Shown here one piece after another: positions 34,286-48,651 of a DNA stretch of 64,000 bases. The notes under the pieces are model-generated. The model was not told the DNA's origin, did no database searches, and was given only the letters and a program-made list of their open reading frames with translations. Each line of letters begins with the position of its first letter. Position 1 is the first letter of the stretch. Position numbers and translations under genes: made by a program. Origin of the DNA: Russula earlei (lineage: Eukaryota > Basidiomycota > Agaricomycetes > Russulales > Russulaceae); contig JAGFNK010000035.1 in NCBI GenBank assembly GCA_025769875.1, positions 124,001-188,000 of the forward strand, written 5' to 3'.

Positions 34286-35394
34286 TTCTGGCCTCTTCCC
34301 TGCGTACCTGCTTGACTCTACCAGTAACCATACCTCTTTGGTATTTGGTACTGCTTTGGACTCTACTCTTTGTGTTACACCATTTTCCTTTTACGTTTAC
34401 TTCTTACCTTTCGCTATGGACTGCTTGCTTTCATACGTCCCTTTACTTACTGGTCTCATGATCTCTTACATCTTGTGATCCCTTCTGTGTTATCATGTGA
34501 TCCATACACGTCCAGGTAACACTGGATTGCTGTTACTTTCCCTTTGTTTGGTTCTCTTTCCATTTATATTCACTTCTTAGTTTCGACTGTGCAATGCTGC
34601 GCACTTACTGTGCAGCACAGTTACTTGGTTCTGACTCATTCGTGGCCTCATTCCTATGACTCCTACTTATTATGACTCCTACTATACTAGTAGCACAGTC
34701 AAAGCGCAGCTATTGCTGCGCTTCTCCTGTATATATAAGCTCAGTACTTTGTGACCAAAGCCCTAAGCTTGGTCTCTTGTAGAATCCAACCTACTCTTCC
34801 TCAACATATTTGCCTGCAACCCACTTCACTCCTAATCCTCAAACCACATCCACCTCTCCATTTCATCAACTCTTCACACACACACCATCCACCATCTACT
34901 CTTCACCTCTCCCTTCCTTCCCTAAGAGTCTCTCTTCACTCCCCTGAGAAGAGCTCTCCTCCTTTAAGACCTACCTTCCTCCACTCTCTCTGCATTGTTC
35001 AAGGTCCCTGATGGACTTGAACGCATATAGCTAGTGAAACCAGCCCTAGTCTATCCCATTACAAACTTACCCTAGCTTCTCAACGGACTGAGTTGTACTA
35101 GGAAGGGTCTATTGGCCATAACCTGTTTAGCATAAAACACTTCAACCACTACAGGGATCCTTACTCTTTATACACGGGAACTGGCCCATTTCTTGAACAC
35201 ATCTCTACTACCAACACATCTTTACGCTTGAGAACTGACATGGCTAGTTACTGTGACATCAGACCAAGCTTAATGTTTCATCACGGCTTCTACCTTGAAT
35301 ACTCTTGTCATCCCTGAACCCTCTATCAAACCAGCTTCCTCATCTAACCCTCTTCAACACTGAACCGTCACTCAACGTAACCAAGACAATCTAC
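34286..35394 (+). repeat. Probable 5' LTR/leader of gypsy A
   Basis: A promoter-like stretch has a GTATATATAAGC TATA box at about 34729-34740, preceded by a GCGCAGCTATTGCTGCGC hairpin at about 34703. A CT/CA-rich leader leads to the gag frame of element A from about 35395. The LTR ends could not be fixed, because the other LTR of A is not in the window. Confidence 0.4.
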
Positions 35395-37109
35395 CAGAAC
35401 AAATCACTGGTAAAGCTTTTTGGCACCCCACCGAACCCAAAGTAGGATACTACCTCTGCATCAAAAACCTTTATTACCCTATTGAATTTATCAACGGACG
35501 TTGGTATAAACTTGATAGATGAGAAGTTGGACTTAACCTTGAATACGCCACTCACGAAGGCCTTGTTCTTGGCAACAAAGAACATGGTTTAGGAACTTGG
35601 GATCAATCAGAACCCCAGTACCAACTCTTTCATTACCAACCTTCACCCTCTCTTGGAAGACATCGTTTATCTTCAGCAGAAGAATCTGAACGACCTTCCT
35701 CTCGACCTTGAACCAGACAACCTTCACCTAGGTTATCTCCTATACAACTAGCTATAGAAGCTGCGCCAGCACCTGAACCACTTCCTGTACCACAAAGGAT
35801 CTTTGGTATTGCTCGCATACCCACTCCTAGACCTCCTACTCCCACTACTCCACCTTCACCTCCTACTCCACCACCTCCAGCTATGGCTGCCATAGTTCCA
35901 ATCCCTTTGAATGGAGCGGTCAGGGGAAACCCACCATCTATCTTTGATGGAGACCACTCCCAATCCTCCAAATTCATGAGAGAGTTTGCCATCTTTTGCA
36001 ATATGAATGATGAAAACTCTCTCTTCAAGAATCCCTATAGATGAGTTAACACTTGTCTATCCTTTATAAGGGGCCCTAATGTGGACCATTGGGTTGATAC
36101 TCAACTGGAAACAGTCAACAATAGTGTCAACACTCTTGGAATACTCAGGACTGATGAAGCTCTATGGAACAACTTTAGAACAGCATTTAACAATGCCTTC
36201 ACTGATACTAATAAAAGGCAAAACATGTTCAACAAACTAGCTGTTCTAAGGCAACAAGGACCTGACCTTGACTCTTATATTGCCACCTTTACCAACCTTG
36301 CCAATGATGCAGGATATGACCTAAACGCAAACGGAACTCTAGACTATTTTGCTAGAGGTCTTAGTAGGCCACTCCTTAACAACGTCTTATCAAGGGAAAC
36401 CCTACCTACCAATTTTGTGGAATGGACCAAGGTGGCTAGAAAGGAACACAACAAATACGCTGTCAGGCAAAGCTATATGGGAGATATACGCAATATCACA
36501 CGTAATCCCCAACATTTCCTTAACTTCCGCCCTACCAACACTACATTCCGCCCTCCTCCTGGACTGCCTCCTAGGGTCAATCCTACCTTTGTACCAAGGA
36601 ACCCTACTGGTCAATTTATTCCTAGGAGCAACAACCAAGTTGTTCCAGCAGATGTTGATCATGCTAGAGCGGCCACTACTGAGCAAGAGAAGAAACAACA
36701 CCAAGTCGAAGGTCGTTGCTTCTTTTGCTCTAAACAAGGGCATGTTGCACGCAACTGTCCTAACAAGTCGACCACCTTCAAATCAGTTCCTATGAAAACA
36801 TGTTTGGTTGAAGTTATAGAACCAGATGAATACCAGGAACTATACTACCCTGAAGAACAGGTCGACACCTATGTTTGTTTAGCTCAAATGGACAAACAAC
36901 CAACCGAATATTATCAGGAAAATCCTCCTGATGATCAACCAGCCCAACAACCTACTCAACAGGAGACACAAACTTATAATGAAGGACCATCTCCTGAGGA
37001 AGTTGCGGCTATAATGTCTGGATATTCTGAAGAACAACATTGCTCATGGGCTACTGCCATGGTCAATAATGGCGTGGATTTTCCACCAGCTTTAATTACC
37101 CAGCCTTAA
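35395..37109 (+). pseudogene. Gag of gypsy A
   Basis: The frame starts near PEQITGKAFWHPTEPKVGYY and contains PIEFINGRWYKL, an N-terminal motif shared with elements B and D. In-frame TGA codons occur at 35520-35522 and 36042-36044, and a frame change lies in between. The largest clean piece is 36081-37109. It has the retrotransposon Gag fold (LRQQGPDLDSYIATFTNLAN) and a CX2CX4HX4C zinc knuckle (CFFCSKQGHVARNC, about 36717). It ends with a TAA at 37107-37109, before the protease. Confidence 0.8.
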
Positions 37110-38953
<1,844 letters not shown>

Positions 38954-39479
38954 TGTTAGGATCCTCATGTTTCTTCGCTGTCACCTGTTCACCTATGCTT
39001 CACTGACTCATTACTCATATGTGTTTACTCATCTGGCTTAGTGATTGCTTACTGATCCTGATCAGTAATGGCTTACTCATTGCTTACCAATTCATGACAG
39101 ATACCAGGAAAGAATGACTCACGTGTGAGTCATATCTAACATTCTTGAATTGTGCTCTATGTATTTGGATACTACTGGTTCTCAGCTATGTGCACCCCAA
39201 GTTTCGTACAAATTGGATCAGTAGTTGAGATATTGTATAAATAGTCTGCAGTACCAAGAAGTCGAGCCTTACGCTCGACTTACTCTCTCGATAAAACATT
39301 CACCTTGTCTAGCACTCTAAAACAAACTATAGTGCTAACTCTAAGTGAAAGAGGCCCTTCTCTTCTCTTACATTCAATCTTCCTGAGATAATATCAAAGG
39401 ATTCGAAGTCTAGTGCTTGAACTATATCAAGCAACTCTTTCACAAAAGAGTTGGTAATAAGATCGGTCAGATCTTAACA
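38954..39479 (+). repeat. Left LTR of gypsy B
   Basis: Its ends are TG...CA. The last 70 bases (TCTAGTGCTTGAACTATATC ... ATCTTAACA) recur at about 42195-42264 with one or two differences, which identifies the truncated right LTR. Confidence 0.85.
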
Positions 39480-39788
39480 TAAGTCAAGTGTACTTACCTT
39501 TTGCACCAAGTAGGAGCAAAATTTGGATCCCAACTTACGCAGAAGTAGTCATAGGGAGGAACCTGTGTTGATTAGGATCTCCTCCAAGACTTTATATCCT
39601 GGAAAAGAAGGATATAGAACATAGTCAAACCTATTGGTATTTTTGCCAAGAACGAGCTTGTTGGTATCATAACTGAAAGCTAGGCAAAACTGGAGTCGGA
39701 TTCAATCAAAACTCCATTCCAGACAGGAAGTAACAGAAAACGATACACACAGTTTAAAGGAAGAACTCGGGACCTTCAAAACTTTTCC

Positions 39789-41465
39789 TTGACTGGTGTA
39801 GGAGCATGGTGGCATCCTACTGAAAAACCAGAAGGAGGATTTTTCGACATTCAATACAACAATGAAGTCCGACCTGCAGAATACATAAACGATCACTGGT
39901 ATTTCATTGATTGGGACAAGGACGGGTTCTACGTCCTCGAAGACAACTTCATTGCCAATCCAGAAGAGTTCAGTTTAGGAACCAAAGCTAAGCCCTATAC
40001 CACCAGGTGGCTGTTTAGGAGTGAACTGGAACGAGACATATCTATCACCAGTGTCAGCGAGCCAAAAAAATCAGAATCTCCCGAAGACACTCCAGTAATT
40101 GAAAAGAACAAGGAGCCAATAGACGAGCTCACCAAACGTTTTGCCACAGCCATAGATTTGATGCAAGCAGCAACTGAAATAATGGCTACTACCACCCAAA
40201 TAGCGACACAAACTACCCATTCACCATCTGGGAACTTGTACGCCACTCATCATGGAATGATGTTAGTACCCAGTGTACCACAAGGGGGAGATCCACCAGA
40301 TGGAGGAGCACCAGGTGGAGGAGGACCTCCTGGTGGAGGAGGACCTCCTGGTGGAGGAGTACCACCAGGTGGAGGAGTGCTACCAGGAGGAGTACCGCCC
40401 GGAGGAGGCCCCCAAGCAGTGATCCCTGGGCCAGCTCAAGGAGCCCCTGGAGGAACAGGATCAATGAGAGGACAACCACCAGCAATGTTTGCAGGAAATA
40501 GGAAGAAGACTATACAGTTCATGAAAGAATTTGAGCTGTATAGGATCATGAATTCTCAAAGCAGCATCATGATAGTGCCCTATGAAAGGGTAGCCTGTGC
40601 CTTGTCCTTTATAAAAGGGGATAAAGTCGATGGGTGGGTAATCCAACAACTGGAAACCTTGATAAGAAGAGTACAAGGGGACCACGCAAACCAATTGGCA
40701 CCAACTCACCTTCAGGAAGATGAAGATCTCTGGTACCTCTTCTCAACGGACTTCCTAAATCAGTGGCATGATAGTACCACTATAGAAGATGCCACAATGA
40801 ACATCCAACAACTCACTATGAAGGAAGGAGAACTGGATGACTACATTGCAACCTTTAATCAATACCTACTCATGTCCAGGTGGCCTAGAAATACTCAAGG
40901 GACAGTCAAATTATTCAGAGATGGGCTTTGAAGAAACTTACATGCTATGATCCTCTGAAGAAGGCCCTTACCTGCAGCTGCAAACCTAGATGCATGGCAA
41001 ACCATAGCAAGGGAAGAGGCAGCAGCTCTGAACGAGATGAAGAATGCCTTAGGAGCATCTGGAAACCTAAGTTCCAGGGCACAACGACTCAGGAATTGGA
41101 AGGAAAAGAAAGCCAAAAAGGATCCTAACACTATGGACATAGATGTGGTCAAAGCCACTTCAAGGCTTAGTGAAGAAGAAAGGAAGAAGCTACAAGCAGA
41201 AGGGAAATGCTTTATATGCAAAAAGCTTGGGCACATGAGCCGGCAATGCCCTCAGAGGAAGAAGAAAGATGACTCTAAACAAAAAGGGAAAGACGTCAAG
41301 GCTCACACCACCGAAGCAGAAGAAGATGAACCTGTGAAGAGCTCTAAAGAAGAGGAACAACCCCCTGCGTATGATATTAATAGTATCATGGTGGCTATTA
41401 AAGGGATGAAGACAGAAGAAAAGGATGCCTTTCTGGACAAAATAATGGCTGATGAGGATTTTTGA
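39789..41465 (+). pseudogene. Gag of gypsy B
   Basis: The frame contains GVGAWWHPTEKPEGGFFD and PAEYINDHWYFIDW, the same N-terminal motif as in elements A and D. A Pro/Gly repeat (GGGGPPGGGGPPGGGVPPGG) follows at about 40300-40430. Then comes the retrotransposon Gag fold (YERVACALSFIKGDKVDGWV, GELDDYIATFNQYLLMS). The frame stops with TGA at 40929-40931 and continues from about 41037 in a different frame. There it has a CX2CX4HX4C knuckle (CFICKKLGHMSRQC, about 41209) and a Lys-rich tail. Confidence 0.8.
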
Positions 41466-42194
41466 TAAGCCTGAGGTCAATGGCCAGACTTATGGCAGCA
41501 GTAACTCGCACCATGTACATTAGGAGAATTGCAACTATGAATGTCCCTTTCTCATTTCACACAGCACAAGGAGTGGCCACAGAAAAGGCTCTACTAGACA
41601 GTGGAGCAACAGAAAACTTCCTGGATGAAGAAACTTGGAGAAGACTAGGAATAGGGAGACAAGATCTTTGAGAACCAATGATGGTCCAGAATGTTGATGG
41701 GACTGAAAACAAGAAAGGAGAACTAAAACATTTCTGTTGGCTTAGGGTCCATTATAACAAAAGGAACAAGTTGCAGAAGTTTTATATCACATCCCTGGGA
41801 GGAGACCGGGTCATACTGGGATACCCCTTTCTCTGGGAATTCAAACCAACTATAGATTGGAAGAATGGAGAACTTAAGGAAGGATCTTTTCACCTGGAAA
41901 GCGCATGACTCAAGTATCTCGATCTCTATATCAAATCCTTGCAACTAAAAGCAGTCAAGAAATGTGGAAAGCCTGAAAGGGACCAAGCCCTATATATACA
42001 GAGGACTAGCTTAGCTCAAGAATGGGCTAGGGACCAAAATTTGAAGGCTCAAAAACTGACAGAGCAAGATTTGCCAGAAGAATATTGGCAACATGCGAAA
42101 GTCTTCTCTAAAGAAGCTTCTACACACTTCCCTCCCAGTAGAGAAGAAGATATGAAGATAAACCTATTTCCTGATGCACCTAGATCCTTGGATT
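41462..42194 (+). pseudogene. Protease region of gypsy B, 3' part deleted
   Basis: The protease active-site motif KALLDSGATENFLD is at about 41588. GGDRVILGYPFLWEFKPTID follows. TGA codons stand at 41669-41671 and 41906-41908 where Arg would read through. The frame reaches KINLFPDAPRSLD, which normally precedes reverse transcriptase, and then joins the LTR end directly. Confidence 0.8.
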
Positions 42195-42269
42195 CTAGTG
42201 CTTGAACTATATCAAGCAACTCTTTCACAAAAGAGTTGGTAATAAGATCAGTCAGATCTTAACACAAGC

Positions 42270-43488
42270 AAGGTGGATGGCCCTTCTCCAGGAATACAAC
42301 TTCAAGTTGACAACTATCCCTGGAAAGTCCAACACTGTTGTCGATATTCTATCACGACGACCTGATCACAAAGGAGAAAACATCCATAACAAAGCTATCA
42401 CACTCCTACCTGATCATGTCTTCAATGAACACTTGGAAATGGCAAACATCCCTGAAGCTCATGCTCCTACCCTTAACTGTACCTTTTGCGATAACCAGGA
42501 AGTTTTTGCATGCAAAGCTTATTCACACAAGTCACTCCCCTTACGTACTTACCTACCTGATGACCCTGTTTTACGATGGGAAGTCTTGAAGGAAGTCCAT
42601 GATTCCCCAGTGGGAGGACACCCTGGCATTGCTAACACTTGGGATCTTATAAGAAGGAAATATGAAGGACCTAGACTCCGTCTATTTGTGGAAGAATACG
42701 TCAAGGGATGTTCTAAGTGTCAAGAATCTAAAGCCATCACCACCCTGAAACATGTGCCACTCCAGCCATTTGATACAAATGTGTTAGCTGGCCCCTTCCA
42801 ATATGTTTCAATGGACCTTATCACGGATCTTCCAAAGTCCGGATCATATGATTCCATTCTCACTATCATTGATCAAGGCTGTTCAAAGGCCACAAAGTTT
42901 ATCCCCTGCAATAAAACCATAGATGGTCTGGGCGTTGCCATCAAGTACCTGGCTAACCTATTTCCATGGTTCGGAATTCCCAAGAGGATCATCTCTGACA
43001 GGGACCCCCGTTTCAAAGGAAACTTTGCCAGGGCCATCTGTAAAGCCACAGGGATCAAAAAAAATTTGAGCACTGCCTTTCACCCACGTTCGGATGGACA
43101 AACCAAATGAATGAATCTCTGGATAGAGACTTATCTAAGGGAATTCATAAATGGACAGCAAAACAATTGGCACACACTACTTCCTATTGCTGAGTTTGCT
43201 CACAATACTTGGCAACATGAAGGCACCAGGCACACACCACATGAACTTCTCCTTGGTTTCAATCCAACTGCCAAATGGACAACAATGGACATATCTGTTC
43301 CTGAGGCTGAAATACATCTCAAAATCATGGAACAGGTATGATCCAGGGCACAGGAGGAACTTCTGAAATGTATCAAACCATCAGAAGAACCAAGGAAGCT
43401 CAAAGAAGGACAACTCATGTGGCTGGATGGACGTAATCTGGTGGTTAAGGCCCCATCAAAGAAGCTTGCCCCCCGGCGTTATGGACCA
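42270..43488 (+). pseudogene. Pol of gypsy A: end of RNase H and integrase
   Basis: The segment continues the frame broken at 38953 (RWMALLQEYNFKLTTIPGKS, VVDILSRRPDHKG). It enters the integrase with an HHCC zinc-binding segment (HDSPVGGHPGIANTW ... CSKCQ) and a DDE core (MDLITDLP, ISDRDPRF). TGA at 43108-43110 and 43339-43341 stand where related element C has Arg. The frame ends at LAPRRYGP, immediately before LTR C, so the 3' end of A is missing. Confidence 0.85.
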
Positions 43489-43981
43489 TGTCACCGACTG
43501 GGGGCGGTGTCGCTGACAAATCGGTTCACGCGCGAGATGAGCGCAGCGAGTCGAGCGAGACACAAAGTCTTCGCAAAATTCGGGGATCTCGGAGACGGTA
43601 TTGCCAAGGCAAATACGTTCCGCGAAGAGGAAAAGCTACGAATAAGTCTTCGTGTTGCGAAGGCTTATGAACGAGGGAAGTTTCAGACAGAATGCTTGAT
43701 GTCTTGCAAGCCTACAAGTCCTGAAGTTCGAATCCAGTGATATTTCACAGGAGAAACAAGCTTAAGGCTTGTTCTCTGTTACAGGCAGGCTTATATAGAC
43801 AGTGTATCCTATATCAAATAGTAGACACAAGGTAGCAATGAGGCAATCGAGACTGGGACACGCTGGAAAGTACTGGTACATGCGAGGCTAAGTGAGTCAT
43901 CAAACACGTGGGAATAGTGAGGCTTGTCCGGGTAGGCTTGTCCGGTTGCCGGTCCGGTCCGAGGAGCCGGTTCTTGTGACA
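43489..43981 (-). repeat. 3' LTR of gypsy C
   Basis: This LTR abuts the integrase end of element A. Its last bases TTGTGACA are followed by TTACCCCCTTGT, the complement of the polypurine tract. Confidence 0.88.
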
Positions 43982-44000
43982 TTACCCCCTTGTTAACGTC

Positions 44001-45249
44001 CTAAGCGGCGTAGGGGATAAGAGTCGATTGGCAGCGATGAGTGTGGAAATGGACTTGATCGCGAGGAACTCGGCATATTCTATCGGTTTTGCACCGTCGA
44101 TGTGGGTTCCTGCAGCGATCAGCTATGTGTCCGTGGCGATTGCAAAGGACACAGATGGCAATCTTGGGGCATTCGAACGTGTCGTGTCCCCTGATTGTGG
44201 CACCAAGCACATTTGTCCGAAAGTCGAGGGGTGAACTGATACCATGGGTCCAGTAGGGCTTCTTTAGCATCCTTATGCTCCTGGTCGGTGAGTTGGGGCA
44301 TAGTTCCAAACAAGACTCGTGGTTCGAGGCGTGCTTTGGCGTTGGCTCTGGCTAGTTTGATTTCTGCGTCTCTAACCTCCCACACCATGTCGTGGTATCT
44401 TTCGCGAGCGGTGACGAGACTGTTCGCCATTTGTCATGTTTTCTTTATGGCGAACCGGTAGCGGCGTACTTCTGCCTCTAGGGACAGATCTTGTTTGAAC
44501 CTAAGTGCTTCGTCTATCGCCTTGGTGTGTCTGAGGCCTTCTTTGAACAGGAAGGCATCTTTCTGTGTAAGAAGGGGGCGAGGGTAGGGGTCAGCTTTAG
44601 CTCGAATGGGAATGCGATGAGTGGGGCATCCGGGACCGTAAGTGGCTAGTAAGGAGGGGAAGCCGTGTGTCAAGTCGGGGAGAACAAAGCGAGGGGGAAG
44701 TGTGTCGTCTTCATTGCCTGGATCTGGGATCAGTAAATCTAGTCCGAGGTCTCCTTCTTCCCAACCTTCTCCGAGTTCTTCTAATTCTGTGAGTTGGGTA
44801 CGACTAGCGGGTGGTTCGTAGATGGGAGGAGGAGTTCTTTCGCGGTTTATGGGGGTGAAATTCTCGTTTAGTAGAACGATATTTTCGACCTGTTGGACGA
44901 TGGGTGTGGTAACGCGTGGGGGAATTGGAATGGGATCGGGTGAAGGAGAGCGGATGTGGTAAGAGGGACTGCGAGTCCTGACAGGTGAATTGACTCCTCG
45001 AGTGGGGGACTGATTACCGAAAGCTCTCAGTATGGTGGTGAGGGAATCGTCTTCCCACAGTTCGCGTGCTTGTACGATCATCGCGGCGTGTTGTGCTGCT
45101 CGCCGGATGAGTATTCTGGTGTTGATTGTTGCTGCTGTCGAGGGGGATGGTTCCCTAGACAGTGGTAGGTGGATAAGTGCAGGGGAGTAAGGTGGAGTGG
45201 GTACGAGGGTAGCGGTAGAGGAAGTAGGAGAGTTTTGAGTGGAAGACAT
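44001..45249 (-). pseudogene. ORF3 of gypsy C: Pro/Ser-rich protein with two zinc knuckles
   Basis: A frame downstream of pol starts MSSTQNSPTSSTATL at 45249. An in-frame extension overlaps the end of pol by 82 nt. The N-terminal half is Ser/Thr/Pro-rich and disordered (SPSYHIRSPSPDPIPIPPRV). An acidic stretch and a helical Ala/Arg/Glu region follow. The C-terminus has two CX2CX4HX4C knuckles, CAWCHNQGHDTFEC and CVLCNRHGHIADRC, then a Cys/His-rich tail (PHRRCKTDRICRVP). A stop separates the first frame (ending 44434) from the next (44430), and a run of four G near 44191 breaks the frame inside the first knuckle. Location and content suggest a nucleic-acid-binding accessory protein. It is not an envelope: no membrane segment is seen. 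Confidence 0.65.
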
Positions 45250-45305
45250 GTTCGTTGTAATTGGGGGGTAAGGCGGTAAGGGACAATCGTTTGTCGGTGG
45301 TGTTT

Positions 45306-46506
45306 TTATATTTGTGGTCGTCCAGCCGAAGCGGAATAGTATTCTATCAGAAGTTCTGGGGCGTTGAGGTCGTGGTGATCGACCCATGAGTCATCTGATG
45401 TAGGGTACCCTTTCCAGTGTACGAGGTATTGAAGTTTACGTGTCCGTCCGAATCTTCTTGTGTCTAGAATTGCCTCGATTTCGTATTCTTCCTCATTTTC
45501 GACGGTCGGTGGCGGTCGTGTAAATGGCGTGCCGTATTCTTCCGTCTCCTTATAAGGGAGAAGTAGATTGACGTGGAAGACATCGTGTATCTTCATTGAT
45601 GGCGGGAGTTGTAATTGATATGCAACTTTGGAAATTTTCTTTGTGATAGGGAATGGGCCGTATCTTTTGGGCATCAACTTGCGTGTTCCTCGTGTTTTGA
45701 GGTTCTTTGCTTCTAGCCATACGAGGGTTCCTTCTTTCATTTCTTCAATGTCGGGTCTTAGGGGTTGTTGTTTGCGTTCAAGGAGTTGTTGGGCGTCCCT
45801 TCTTGCTTCTTCGAGTAGTTTTAGGCGGTTGGTAGATGAGGGCACGTTGTTGTCTTCTAAGCTAATGTTGATCTGAGGTTTGAATCCCATGAGGAGTTCG
45901 TGTGGTGATTTCCGTGATGTCTCATGTTTCCATGAGTTGTGTGCGTATTCTGCCAGGGGGAGCATTTTTGCCCAGGAATGTGGATGAGTCGTGGTCCAGG
46001 GTCTTAGGTATTGTTCTAGCCATGCGTTCATCCTTTCCGTCTGTCCATCGGTTTGGGGGTGAAGCGCCGTGGACATGTTTTGTTTGATGCCTAGGTTTTT
46101 ACATAACGCTTTAGAGAAGTTTGATGCGAATCGAGGGTCTCTGTCGGAGATGATTCTTTTGGGAACGCCGAACCAAGGCACAAGGTGTTTCAGATACTTG
46201 TGTGCGACGCCTGTTCCATCGATCGTTTTGTTACATGGGATAAATTTTGTCGCTTTAGAGCATCCCTGATCGACTATAGTAAGGATGCTGTCAAATCCTT
46301 CTGATTTTGGTAGGTCAGTGATAAGGTCCATTGACACGTATTGGAAGGGGCCCTGTTCAACGTGTGTGTCGAGCGGAAAGGTCGTGGCTTTCTTTCTGGG
46401 TATGTTGGTTTTGGACTCTTGACATTTGGCACAGCCTTTGACGTATTGTTCTACAAATTGTCGTAGTCTAGGTCCTTTGTAATGTTGTTTGACTAGGTCC
46501 CAGGTG
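45306..46506 (-). CDS. Integrase with C-terminal chromodomain, gypsy C
   Basis: The integrase zinc-binding part (HPGIANTWDL ... CAKCQESK) lies at about 46530-46420, joined to RNase H through a one-base frame change near 46535. The DDE core reads MDLITDLPKSEGFDSILTIV, ISDRDPRFASNF and ALHPQTDGQTERMNAWLE. The usual C-terminal signature MPKRYGPFPITKKI and HDVFHVNLLLPY follows. The end is a chromodomain (EYEIEAILDTRR, LQYLVHWKGYPTSDDSWVDH), which places C among chromoviruses. These can target integration to modified chromatin. The piece from 46337 to 45306 is open. Confidence 0.85.
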
Positions 46507-48651
46507 TTAGCTATTCCTGGGTGTCCTGCGAAGGGAGTAGTCGTGGAATTGTCTTAGGATTTCTCGTCGTTTGTCGAGTTTGTCTGGTAGATAGGTTTTT
46601 CTTGCGAGGATTTCGGGTGGTAGTAGTGTAGTTTTTTGTTCTTCTACCCCCTTGTTAAGGTCTTTGCGGCGAGAAAGTGTGTCGGCGATAGTGTGTGTGT
46701 GTCCAGGGACATGTTCCATGGTAAAGTTAAAGTCTTGCATGTATTGCATCCACCTGGCTTGTTGTCCTGTTAATTTTTGTGGTTCTTTGAAGTAAGTGAG
46801 ATTCTTGTGGTCCGTTCTTATTCTAACTGGTTCGTTGGCTCCTAGGAAGAATGATCGTCCACTTTTTAATCCAAAGATCACTGCTGCTAATTCTTTGTCA
46901 TGAGCATCGTAATTTCTTTCTGCGTCTAATAACGTCCTGGAGTAATATGCAATCGGGTGTAAACCATCCTCATATTCTTGGGATATGACTGCTCCTATGG
47001 CGAATCCTGATGCGTCAGTGTCTAAGACAAATTGTTTTGTCCAATCCGGAGTGCGGAGCACTGGGTAAGATACACAAGTTTCTTTCAAGATTTGAAAGGC
47101 TTGATCTTCTTTGTCGTCCATTCCCATTGTTTGTTTTTCTTTGTTAAGTCGTTTAGTGGTCTTGCCTTTATAGAAAAGTTGGGTATAAAATGTCGATAAA
47201 AGTTACAGAATCCTAGAAAGCTTCTGACTTCCTTTAGCGTCGATGGGGTTGGCCAATCTTTGATTCCTTTGACTTTGACGGGATCCATAGTTATCTTTCC
47301 TTCTCCTATGATTACTCCAAGATATTCTACCTTTTTCTTGTGGAATTGACATTTTTCTGGTTTGAGATAGAGATCATGTTGTTTTAGTTTGGACAGTATG
47401 TGGTTGACTTTAGACTTGTGTTCCATTTCATCGTTTTGTGTGGCGATGATAATATCGTCCATGTAGATCTTTAGCCATCCTTGTGCGAGTTCTTCTTGAA
47501 AAATGTCGTCCATCATGGTCTGAAAAGTAGCCGGGGGAGTTTGTCAGTCCAAAGAACATTACCGTAGGTTCAAATAGTCCATCGCTGGTCTTGAAGGCCG
47601 CTTTCCATTTGTCTCCTTCCTTAATCCGAATGTTGTTGTAGCCCCACCTGATGTCAAATTTAGTGAAGAGTTCCTTTCCTGCTAGAGCGTGGATAAGTTC
47701 TGGAATCAGAGGTAGGGGATATACGTTTGGTATTGTCCATTTATTTAAATTTCTGTAGTCTTGTACTGGTCGAAATTTACCGTCCTTTTTTTTTATGAGG
47801 AAGAATCCACTGGCGTATGGTGAGTTGGATCTTCTTATTCGTTTAAGTCGTAAATTTTGTTCGAGGAATTTTCCTTGTTCTTCTTTTTCTTTGGGTGAGA
47901 GAGGATATACTCTACAGTTAATTGTCATCGGGGCGTCTGGTTTTAGATCAATGGCGTGGTCCCATTTTCTTGGTCCTGGAAATCTTTCTGACTCTTGTTC
48001 CATGAACACTGATCCGTATTGATGGTACTGGTGAGGAACGATTTCTTGCCAAGTTTTTGGTTTATCCGTGATCTGTGATTCTGCCAGTTGTTGCGCTATG
48101 GTGGTCTTTCGTATTTGAGTTTGGAGCCATAGCTCATCTCCTTCTTCCCAGTCCGTTAATGCTTTGATCCATGCTGGAGTCTCTTGGTTTCCCTTGAGGG
48201 TGACCCTTCCCATGACAGTCCCTTTGGACCAATCTATTCTTGGGTTGGTCGATTCTAGGAATGGATATCCCAGGATAATATCATCTTGACCTATGTCTGC
48301 GACTAGGAATTGATGTGTATGTTTCTGTCCTAGTAACTTTAGTTCCAGTTGGACGGCTTGGGTGACCTTCCCTGAGCGATTGAGTGTTCCATCAACGTTC
48401 TTGACATTTCTGGCTGGGTTTATTTTTTGTGTTTGTAAATGGAGTTCTTTTGTCAGGTTAGGGTGATATAAAGCACTCAGTGGCTCCTGCTGTCTATCAG
48501 AGCTTTCTTTTCGGCTTTGTTCGATCCAATGTAGATAGTAGTCATCACTGATATTGACTTTCTTTGAGTCTTGTACATAGAATCGATACCTAAAGCTCGA
48601 GCAATCGCCGTTATGCTCAAGCATCCGAAAAATCCTCTCCTTTATCCTCAT
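46507..48651 (-). pseudogene. Protease, reverse transcriptase and RNase H of gypsy C
   Basis: The open piece 48651-47428 has the retropepsin-like end DIGQDDIILGYPFLESTNPR and the reverse transcriptase start (KKDGKFRPVQDYRNLNKWTI, FDIRWGYNNIRI). The frame shifts near 47500 and continues at 47516 with the catalytic IYMDDIIIATQ and VRSFLGFCNFYRHFIPNF. It shifts again near 47110, then RNase H reads LDTDASGFAIGAVISQEYED, NYDAHDKELAAVIFGLKS and GHTHTIADTLSRR. The protein parts are well preserved, so the shifts look recent or could be sequence errors. Confidence 0.85.

Noticed and set aside
44001..45249. An envelope gene for gypsy C
   Set aside because: No signal peptide, membrane helix or glycosylation-rich ectodomain; it has zinc knuckles instead.
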